NCBI GenBank assembly: GCA_003220955.1
Contig: QHTW01000153.1
Coordinates: 446-8,465 of the forward strand
Source of the DNA: Gemmatimonadota bacterium
Lineage (GTDB): Bacteria; Gemmatimonadota; Gemmatimonadetes; Gemmatimonadales; GWC2-71-9
Direction of reading: 5' to 3'
DNA length: 8,020 nucleotides
A model generated the notes under the pieces. It saw only the letters and a program-made list of their open reading frames with translations. It was not told the DNA's origin and did not search any database. Shown here piece after piece: positions 1 to 4,758 of the stretch. The stretch's first letter is position 1, and each line of letters opens with the position of its first letter. Position numbers and translations under genes: made by a program.

Positions 1-834
1 CAGGGCGTCGACCGGGTCGCCAAATTCGGCGCGGATAAGATCGTCACACTCACCAATCCGGCATTCGCCAGATATGCGCCCGAGGCGTTCGCGCAGGCGC
101 TGGCCGAGCGCGCGAAGCAGGCTGGGTATCGCGCCATTGTGTTCGCGGCAAGCGCGACGGGAAAGGACCTCGCGCCCCGGGTAGCGGCCAAACTCGGCGT
201 GGCCGTCGCCGGCGATCTCACAGATCTCAAGGCGGAGGGCGACGTTGTCGTCGTCACGCGGCCGGTGTATGCCGGCAAGGCGCTGTTGAAAGTGAAGGTC
301 GTGTCCCAGCCCGCCGTGCTCTCGTTGCGACCCAATGTGTTCACGCCAGTGGAGCGGCCCAAGGCGGCGACGACCGAGACGGTCGCGGTAAACGTCGCGC
401 CCGGCAGAGTGACTGTCCGCGAGATCAAAGCCGCGCCCGCCGGTACACTCGATGTGGCCGAGGCCCAGGTGATCATTTCGGGAGGGCGTGGCCTCAAGGA
501 GCCGGCCAATTTCAAGGTGCTGGAAGAGCTGGCGCAGGCATTCGGCGGTCGGGCGGCGGTCGGGGCGTCGCGCGCCGTCGTGGACGCGGGATGGCGCGCC
601 CATGCCGATCAGGTGGGGCAGACCGGCAAGACGGTGAGTCCATCGCTCTACATCGCCGTTGGAATCTCCGGCGCGATCCAGCATCTCGCCGGCATGCGGA
701 CATCGAAGGTGATCGTCGCGATCAACAAGGACAAAGACGCGCCGATCTTCAAGGTCGCCGACTACGGCGTCGTAGGGGATTTGTTCGAGATCGTGCCGAA
801 GCTCACCGAAGAGATTCGGAAGCTCCATGGCTGA
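1..834 (+). CDS. etfA: Electron transfer flavoprotein, alpha subunit (5' partial)
   Basis: ETF alpha pairs with ETF beta, binds FAD, and shuttles electrons from acyl-CoA and related dehydrogenases to ETF:quinone oxidoreductase. The reading frame is open from base 1, so the start lies outside the window. 277 residues are visible, against a usual length of about 310-320, so roughly the first 35-45 are missing. The N-terminal part is the Rossmann-like ETF domain (GVDRVAKFGADKI, then YAPEAFAQAL). The C-terminal FAD domain carries the family hallmarks: VIISGGRGLKEPANF, VGASRAVVDAGW, QTGKTVSPSLYIAVGISGAI, and the ETF-alpha signature around INKDKDAPIFKVADYGVVGD. The ATG at 139 is internal and is not the true start. 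The last 8 nt overlap the start of the ETF:quinone oxidoreductase gene, so the two are co-translated. An etfB gene is expected just upstream, outside the window. Function is sure; only the N-terminus is unseen. Confidence 0.96.
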   Translation, partial: QGVDRVAKFGADKIVTLTNPAFARYAPEAFAQALAERAKQAGYRAIVFAASATGKDLAPRVAAKLGVAVAGDLTDLKAEGDVVVVTRPVYAGKALLKVKVVSQPAVLSLRPNVFTPVERPKAATTETVAVNVAPGRVTVREIKAAPAGTLDVAEAQVIISGGRGLKEPANFKVLEELAQAFGGRAAVGASRAVVDAGWRAHADQVGQTGKTVSPSLYIAVGISGAIQHLAGMRTSKVIVAINKDKDAPIFKVADYGVVGDLFEIVPKLTEEIRKLHG

Positions 835-2446
835 GATCGTCCCAGCCCGATATCAACCAGCACTCCCACTCGAAACACTGATCATTCCGGACGACGCCCC
901 AGGTGCGGGGGACCGGATGGAGGTCGACGTTCTGATCGTGGGAGCAGGCCCGGCCGGGCTCGCGTGCGCGGTCGAGCTGGCAAGGGTGGCGAAGGCGGAC
1001 GGCACAGAGCTGAACATCGGCGTACTCGAAAAAGCCGAGGGGTTGGGCGAGCATTCGCTGTCGGGCGCGGTGGTGAATCCGCGCGCGTTTCGTGAGCTCT
1101 TCCCGGACCTGAAGGACGCAGACTTTCCTTTCCGCCAGACTGTCACGAAGGAATCCGTCTATCTCCTGACGCAGCGCGGGAAGTTTCGACTACCGACGCC
1201 ACCCACGATGCACAATCGCACGTTCTACATCGCGTCGCTGTGCGAGATTGTGCGCTGGCTCGGTGCGAAAGCCGAGAACCTTGGCGTCAATGTGTTCACC
1301 GGATTTCCGGCGGCGCAGCTGCTGACGCGCGAATCGACGGTGGCGGGTGTGCGGACGGCACCGGCCGGGCTCGACCGTCAGGGCAATCCAACGCCGGGCG
1401 GCACAGCGCCCAACGATCTCGTCGCCAAGGTCACCGCGTTGGCCGAGGGCACGCGGGGCCTCCTCGCGCAGGCGTGGTGCCAATGGCAGCACGTGCCGTC
1501 GGAGAACCCCCAGATCTTCGCGCTCGGCGTGAAGGAGCTGTGGGAGACCAGACAGCCGCTCGATCGCGTCATGCACACGTTGGGATGGCCGCTCCCGAAC
1601 GACGCGTTCGGCGGCAGCTTCGTCTACCCGCTCGAGCCGACTCTCGTCGCGTTGGGCTTGGTCGTGGGTCTCGACTACCGCGACGCGGGGCTGGATGTGC
1701 ACGTCCTGGTGCAGCAATTCAAGCACCATCCGCTGGTGCGGGAACTCCTGGCCGGCGGCGAAATGGTCGAATGGGGCGCCAAGACCATCCCCGAAGGCGG
1801 GTTCTACTCGCTTCCCCAGCGGCGCGCGGGTGACGGAGTCGTGCTGCTCGGCGACGCGGCCGGATTCGTGGATGTGCCGTCGCTCAAGGGGATCCACTAC
1901 GCGATGCAGTCGGGGATCTTCGCAGGCCGCGCGATCTTTCAGCATCTGAAACACGGCACGGACCTCACGGAATACGATCGTCTGGTCAACGCGTCATACA
2001 TCGCCCGCGACCTCCATCGCACGCGCAACATGCGGCTCGCATTCCGGGACGGCTTCTATCTCGGGGGCCTGCAGGCGGGGCTGATGGCGCTCACGGGAGG
2101 ACGATTCCCGGGGGGGAAGTACAAGATGCACGCGGACGCGGGCGTGCCGCGCACGCTGCGCTCCGCGCCTCCGCTGCCCGGTGGAGTCAGCAAGGTGGAC
2201 GCAGTCTTCAAGTCCGGAAACTCGACACGAGACACGATCCCCAGCCATTTGATCGCGCCGCACGACATCCCAGGCGATGTCGCGCGGTTCTACTCGCACA
2301 TGTGCCCAGCCGGCGTCTACGAAGCGACGGAGAACGGGATGCGGATCAATGCGCCGAATTGCGTGGATTGTAAGGCGACGGATGTGCTGGGACCACGCTG
2401 GACGCCGCGGGAAGGAGGCAGCGGCCCGAAGTACAAGCGGATGTAG
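827..2446 (+). CDS. Electron transfer flavoprotein:quinone oxidoreductase (ETF-QO), variant [4Fe-4S] site
   Basis: This membrane-associated flavo-iron-sulfur protein accepts electrons from reduced ETF and passes them to ubiquinone or menaquinone. Its 539 residues are close to the usual bacterial length. Visible parts in order: a FAD dinucleotide fold (VLIVGAGPAGLACAVELA, residues 35-52); the SLSGAVVNPRAFRELFP region (77-93); AEGTRGLLA (206-214); the family block GVKELW / HTLGWPL / GGSFVYPL / ALGLVVGLDY (234-284); KHHP (299-302) and EGGFYSLP (323-330); the second FAD contact GDAAGFVDVPSLKGIHYAM (342-360); and a C-terminal ferredoxin-like segment. That last segment has C493, C512 and C515, but T518 stands where the usual CVHCKTC motif has its third cysteine. 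The loop after it is also shortened by about four residues. The ATG at 827 overlaps the etfA stop (ATGGCTGA), with a weak GGAAG 4 nt upstream. An internal ATG at 917 would remove a 30-residue leader and is less likely given the overlap. The protein resembles a FixC-FixX fusion, but the length and C-terminal domain favour ETF-QO. Confidence 0.95.
   Translation: MAEIVPARYQPALPLETLIIPDDAPGAGDRMEVDVLIVGAGPAGLACAVELARVAKADGTELNIGVLEKAEGLGEHSLSGAVVNPRAFRELFPDLKDADFPFRQTVTKESVYLLTQRGKFRLPTPPTMHNRTFYIASLCEIVRWLGAKAENLGVNVFTGFPAAQLLTRESTVAGVRTAPAGLDRQGNPTPGGTAPNDLVAKVTALAEGTRGLLAQAWCQWQHVPSENPQIFALGVKELWETRQPLDRVMHTLGWPLPNDAFGGSFVYPLEPTLVALGLVVGLDYRDAGLDVHVLVQQFKHHPLVRELLAGGEMVEWGAKTIPEGGFYSLPQRRAGDGVVLLGDAAGFVDVPSLKGIHYAMQSGIFAGRAIFQHLKHGTDLTEYDRLVNASYIARDLHRTRNMRLAFRDGFYLGGLQAGLMALTGGRFPGGKYKMHADAGVPRTLRSAPPLPGGVSKVDAVFKSGNSTRDTIPSHLIAPHDIPGDVARFYSHMCPAGVYEATENGMRINAPNCVDCKATDVLGPRWTPREGGSGPKYKRM
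2378..2380 (+). other. Thr codon at the expected fourth [4Fe-4S] ligand of ETF-QO
   Basis: Codon ACG encodes Thr518 in the motif NCVDCKATD. In well-studied ETF-QO proteins the same stretch reads NCVHCKTCD, and this position is the fourth cluster cysteine (Cys592 in the human enzyme). The other three cysteines (residues 493, 512, 515) are present, the frame is intact and the downstream GGSGPKY tail is conserved. This is a substitution within a working gene, not decay. Asp519, next to it, is a possible oxygen ligand. Confidence 0.85.
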
Positions 2447-2449
2447 CCG

Positions 2450-3232
2450 TTACGCGCGGTTGTCCCTGAAGTACTGGCGCGCGCGTTCGGCGAGCTGCCC
2501 GCTCGACATCGGGAGATTGCGCTTCACCCACAGCATCGTGCGCTGGCCGCTCGGAAAGCGGCGCGCCCCCTCCGGGCGTGACACGCCCGCCATCTGCGTG
2601 AGCGAGATGCCGAAGATCTCCTTGCTGGCCCGATCGAGCGAAACCGCAAACTGCTCGTCATCGGGCGTCCCCAGGATGTCGGTGTGCGTGCGGCCCAACT
2701 CCTCGAGCGGGCCGGCATACGAGTACTCGGACTGCGTATCCATCGTGTAGCCACAGTAGAGCGAGAATCGGTAGGTACCGGCCAGGACATTCCAGAAGTC
2801 CTCGATCTGGATCGCGGCAGCGGTGTTCCCAACTTGCCACAACGCATTCGTCAAATCGCTGTAGACCCGCGTGTCGCGACCCGATGACTGGAGGCGCGAC
2901 AGGGCGGGCGCCAGCGCGTTCCGAAACGGTGTCCATTCCGGCAGGCCGCCGGCAACCAATGGTCCCGTGATCTCTCCAGCGTCCAGGACGGACAGTTGTC
3001 GATGATCGCGCAGCGATTGTGGGCGGAATTTCCCGGCCGCCAGTCGTTCGAACAGCCGGTCCCGCTGATCGGGTCTCGCGATGATCAGTACGCCATCGCC
3101 GCGCTGCAAGCCCGCTTCGACGAAGGCGAGCGCCGACTCGGTGAGCGTGTCGCGCCGACGATCCTGGCCTTCGGCATCGCGGTGGAACTGGGCGAAGTGT
3201 CGCCCCGCCGGGGCTTCAACGAGGAGGGTCAC
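2450..3232 (-). CDS. MEDS-domain protein with conserved C-terminal extension, copy 2 (downstream)
   Basis: 260 aa. Residues ~10-165 match the MEDS (DcmR sensory) domain pattern: RHFAQFHRD near the start, a hydrophobic strand after FVEAGLQRGDGVLIIA (38-52), LSVLDAGE (80-87), RVYSDLTNALWQVGNTAAA (122-140), IEDFWN (143-148) and FSLYCGY (156-162). MEDS domains are sensory modules related to the RecA/KaiC fold, found in regulators and sensor kinases; the ligand is usually unknown. No DNA-binding, kinase or membrane segment is visible. Residues ~170-260 form an extension with GRTHTDILGTPDDE, then a FPSGQRTMLWVKRNLP block (226-241), nearly identical in the neighbouring paralogue. The start is a GTG at 3232, 2 nt after the stop of the upstream paralogue and without a Shine-Dalgarno sequence, so translation is probably coupled. 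It converges on the ETF-QO gene with a 3-nt gap. The domain call is fairly secure; the cellular role is unknown. Confidence 0.82.
   Translation of the reverse strand: MTLLVEAPAGRHFAQFHRDAEGQDRRRDTLTESALAFVEAGLQRGDGVLIIARPDQRDRLFERLAAGKFRPQSLRDHRQLSVLDAGEITGPLVAGGLPEWTPFRNALAPALSRLQSSGRDTRVYSDLTNALWQVGNTAAAIQIEDFWNVLAGTYRFSLYCGYTMDTQSEYSYAGPLEELGRTHTDILGTPDDEQFAVSLDRASKEIFGISLTQMAGVSRPEGARRFPSGQRTMLWVKRNLPMSSGQLAERARQYFRDNRA
2517..2560 (-). repeat. Near-identical coding repeat (copy in downstream MEDS gene)
   Basis: This 44-nt stretch encodes the FPSGQRTMLWVKRNLP block. It matches 3302-3345 with only 3 mismatches by direct comparison, whereas the rest of the two genes has diverged much further at the DNA level. 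It is a trace of the tandem duplication, kept by selection on the protein or by local gene conversion. Confidence 0.75.
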
Positions 3233-3234
3233 GT

Positions 3235-4023
3235 TCAGTACGCGGAGTCTGCGTAGTAGCGACGCGCCCGCTCCAGCACCGCGGCGCTGGCGGAGGGCAG
3301 GTTGCGCTTCACCCAGAGCATCGTGCGCGGCCCGCTCGGAAAGCGTTGCTCGCCGCTGTCGCGCCGGCTGGAGAAACCGACCATCTCGGATAGCGGGACC
3401 CCGAACACGTCACGGCTCGCAGCATCCAACGCCGCCCGGAACCTGTCGTCCTCGTCCGTCCCAAGAATGTCGGAGTGCGTCCGGCCGATGTCCTCGAGCG
3501 GTCCGGTGTAGGTGCGGTCGTGATGCACGTCGAGCATGTAGCTGCAGAACAAGGAGAACGGATACAGGCGCGCGAACTCGTTCCAGTACTCTTCAAGGCG
3601 AACGGCGGCCGCCTGCTTTCCTTCCTGCCACAGCAGGTCCACCATCCCGCTATACGCCCGGGTCGTCCCGCGCCCGAACGCCCGTACGCGCTCGAAGATC
3701 GCTGCCATCGCGTGGCGAAAGTCTTGCCAATCCGGCGCATCGTTCCGCAGGAACTTGCGCAAGGTCATCTCGGCATCGTGCAGCTCGAGGCGCCCGGACT
3801 TGAGGAAAGGACTGGGATCGAGATCGTCCGCCCGCAGCCGCGTGAGGAAGAGGTCGGTGTGCTGCGGGGTCGCGATGACCACAACTCCATTGCCGCGCCG
3901 CAGGCCCGTCTGCAGGTAGAGCGTGACGGCATCGGCGAGGGATTGCGGGTCCCGGTGCAGCTGCGCGAAATGGCGGTTCACCGGAGCTTTGATCAGGAGC
4001 TCGCTGACGGGAGAAGCGGTCAT
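3235..4023 (-). CDS. MEDS-domain protein with conserved C-terminal extension, copy 1 (upstream)
   Basis: 262 aa from the ATG at 4023. It is collinear with the downstream paralogue almost throughout: NRHFAQLHRD (16-25), GLRRGNGVVVIATP (40-53), a RAYSGMVDLLWQEGKQAAA stretch (122-140), LEEYWNEFA (143-151) and FSLFCSY (156-162) form the MEDS domain. GRTHSDILGT (180-189) and FPSGPRTMLWVKRNLP (228-243) belong to the shared C-terminal extension. The cysteine at residue 160 is conserved in both copies. The ATG at 4023 was chosen because it aligns with the paralogue's N-terminus; a TTG at 4059 would add 12 residues (WTSRVLLLFRV) with no counterpart. No clear Shine-Dalgarno precedes the ATG. It is the first gene of a two-gene unit, with a 102-nt gap behind it that probably holds the promoter. 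It is probably a cytoplasmic sensory or signalling protein, but the partner and ligand cannot be read from the sequence. Confidence 0.83.
   Translation of the reverse strand: MTASPVSELLIKAPVNRHFAQLHRDPQSLADAVTLYLQTGLRRGNGVVVIATPQHTDLFLTRLRADDLDPSPFLKSGRLELHDAEMTLRKFLRNDAPDWQDFRHAMAAIFERVRAFGRGTTRAYSGMVDLLWQEGKQAAAVRLEEYWNEFARLYPFSLFCSYMLDVHHDRTYTGPLEDIGRTHSDILGTDEDDRFRAALDAASRDVFGVPLSEMVGFSSRRDSGEQRFPSGPRTMLWVKRNLPSASAAVLERARRYYADSAY
3302..3345 (-). repeat. Near-identical coding repeat (copy in upstream MEDS gene)
   Basis: Partner of the repeat at 2517-2560, encoding FPSGPRTMLWVKRNLP. The direct repeats lie 785 nt apart, one gene length. Homologous pairing here could in principle delete or amplify one gene copy. 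Confidence 0.75.
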
Positions 4024-4031
4024 GACCCGAA

Positions 4032-4059
4032 ACAATAGAAGGACGCGAGACGTCCACAA
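4032..4059 (-). promoter_or_regulatory. Weak promoter candidate for the MEDS gene pair
   Basis: On the minus strand TTGTGG (4059-4054) and TATTGT (4037-4032) are separated by 16 nt. They match the housekeeping consensus at 3 of 6 and 4 of 6 positions. The -10 element ends 8 nt before the ATG at 4023, so transcription would begin at or within a few bases of the start codon. That fits the lack of a Shine-Dalgarno sequence. The matches are poor and the true sigma factor is unknown. Confidence 0.25.
4041..4055. promoter_or_regulatory. Small perfect inverted repeat in the MEDS upstream region
   Basis: GGACG-CGAGA-CGTCC is a 5-bp perfect stem with a 5-nt loop, lying between the candidate -35 and -10 elements. 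On the minus strand it is followed by a T-rich but interrupted run (TTCTATTGTTT). It could be an operator half, or a poor terminator for the marC operon. It is short enough to arise by chance in GC-rich DNA. Confidence 0.25.
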
Positions 4060-4060
4060 T

Positions 4061-4088
4061 CATTCCTCTGAGCGGTTTTTCGGGAATG
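4061..4088. promoter_or_regulatory. Candidate operator dyad CATTCC-N16-GGAATG
   Basis: Perfect 6-bp inverted arms at 4061-4066 and 4083-4088 are separated by 16 nt. Their centres are 22 bp apart, about two helical turns, so both arms face the same side of the DNA. The dyad sits directly upstream of the candidate -35 element of the MEDS gene pair, in the only sizeable intergenic gap of the window. This geometry suits a dimeric regulator. The evidence is one sequence only and no known consensus was recognised. Confidence 0.3.
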
Positions 4089-4125
4089 CGGGGTCCACCG
4101 GACGGAGTAGATCCTAAGATCGAAA

Positions 4126-4758
4126 TCAGCGAAAACTAAAACTCAGCTTGACGCCGTCGATGATGAACTGAACGGCGATGGCGCACAGCACGAGCCCCAT
4201 GAGGCGGGTCAGGATGCGCATTCCCGTTTGCCCCAGCCGCCGCTCCACCAGCGAGGCCGCCGACAGGACGAGGTAGGTGATGAGGGCGGTCAGGAAGATG
4301 GATACGTACACCGCCACCGTCGCGGCTACCGACTTGGCCCCGAGCGCGAGAACCATCACGGTCGAGATCGCTCCGGGGCCTGCCAGCATCGGCACGCCGA
4401 GCGGCAGGATGCCGATGTCTTCCTTCTGAATGCCCTCGGCCTTCTCGACCGGCGTCTCCCGCTGCTGGCTCCGCCGGGCCTGGACCATGTCGAGCGCGTT
4501 GAGGCCGATCAGCACGCCGCCCGCGATCTTGAACGCACCGATCGTGATACCAAAGATCTTGAAGATCAGGCTGCCGCCCAGCGCGAACGCGATGAGCGTG
4601 ATGGCGCAGGTCCACGCGCCGCGGCGCGCGAGGACGCGGCGCTGCTCTGGCGAGTCGCGGGCGGTCATCGCGAGGAAGGTGGGGATGACCGCGAACGGAT
4701 CGACGATGAAGAGGATCGATGTGAAGATGAGGAGCAGCTCCATCACGCGCTGATTCAC
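4126..4758 (-). CDS. MarC family integral membrane protein
   Basis: 210 aa, the usual length for the MarC family of six-helix inner-membrane proteins. E. coli MarC was once linked to multiple antibiotic resistance, but the substrate of the family is unsettled. Hydrophobic segments are at about residues 7-29, 47-66, 69-90, 118-140, 145-170 and 183-203. The family motifs FIVDPFAVIPTFLAMT (17-32) and LPLGVPMLAGPGAISTVMVL (118-137) are clear. The cytoplasmic loop between helices 3 and 4 is charged (QARRSQQRETPVEK). The start is a GTG at 4758, supported by a strong Shine-Dalgarno 7 nt upstream and by a GTGA overlap with the stop of the preceding peptidase gene. An ATG at 4743 would shorten it by only five residues. 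It is the last gene of the operon. No convincing hairpin terminator follows it. The family call is firm; transport function is not established. Confidence 0.93.
   Translation of the reverse strand: MNQRVMELLLIFTSILFIVDPFAVIPTFLAMTARDSPEQRRVLARRGAWTCAITLIAFALGGSLIFKIFGITIGAFKIAGGVLIGLNALDMVQARRSQQRETPVEKAEGIQKEDIGILPLGVPMLAGPGAISTVMVLALGAKSVAATVAVYVSIFLTALITYLVLSAASLVERRLGQTGMRILTRLMGLVLCAIAVQFIIDGVKLSFSFR

Larger units (their letters stand above)
4024..4125. other. Intergenic region between the marC operon and the MEDS gene pair
   Basis: At 102 nt this is the largest gap in the window. It is noticeably more AT-rich in patches (CGAAAATC-type runs near 4120-4126, GGTTTTTCGG near 4073-4083) than the flanking genes. 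It contains the dyad at 4061-4088, the hairpin at 4041-4055 and a weak minus-strand promoter. A further 4-bp GATC-CTAA-GATC hairpin at 4110-4121 lies just after the marC stop. No intrinsic terminator with a proper U-run was found on the minus strand. Confidence 0.6.

Noticed and set aside
139..141. ATG at 139 as the start of etfA
   Set aside because: The frame is open to base 1, and the upstream residues (GVDRVAKFGADKI, YAPEAFAQAL) match the ETF alpha N-terminal domain.
1190..1954. Open frame on the - strand (254 codons) antisense to the ETF-QO gene
   Set aside because: It is rich in Arg, His and Glu with no recognisable domain, and lies fully inside a well-supported gene on the other strand.
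2441..2465. Possible bidirectional terminator at the convergent junction
   Set aside because: CCG...CGG gives at most a 3-bp stem, and there is no T-run on either strand.
3081..3803. Open frame on the + strand (240 codons) across both MEDS genes
   Set aside because: The product is Arg/Ser/Pro-rich and low-complexity, spans the junction of two conserved minus-strand genes, and has no motif.
4110..4121. GATC-CTAA-GATC hairpin as a terminator for the marC operon
   Set aside because: The stem is only 4 bp and no U-run follows on the minus strand. It is too weak to call.
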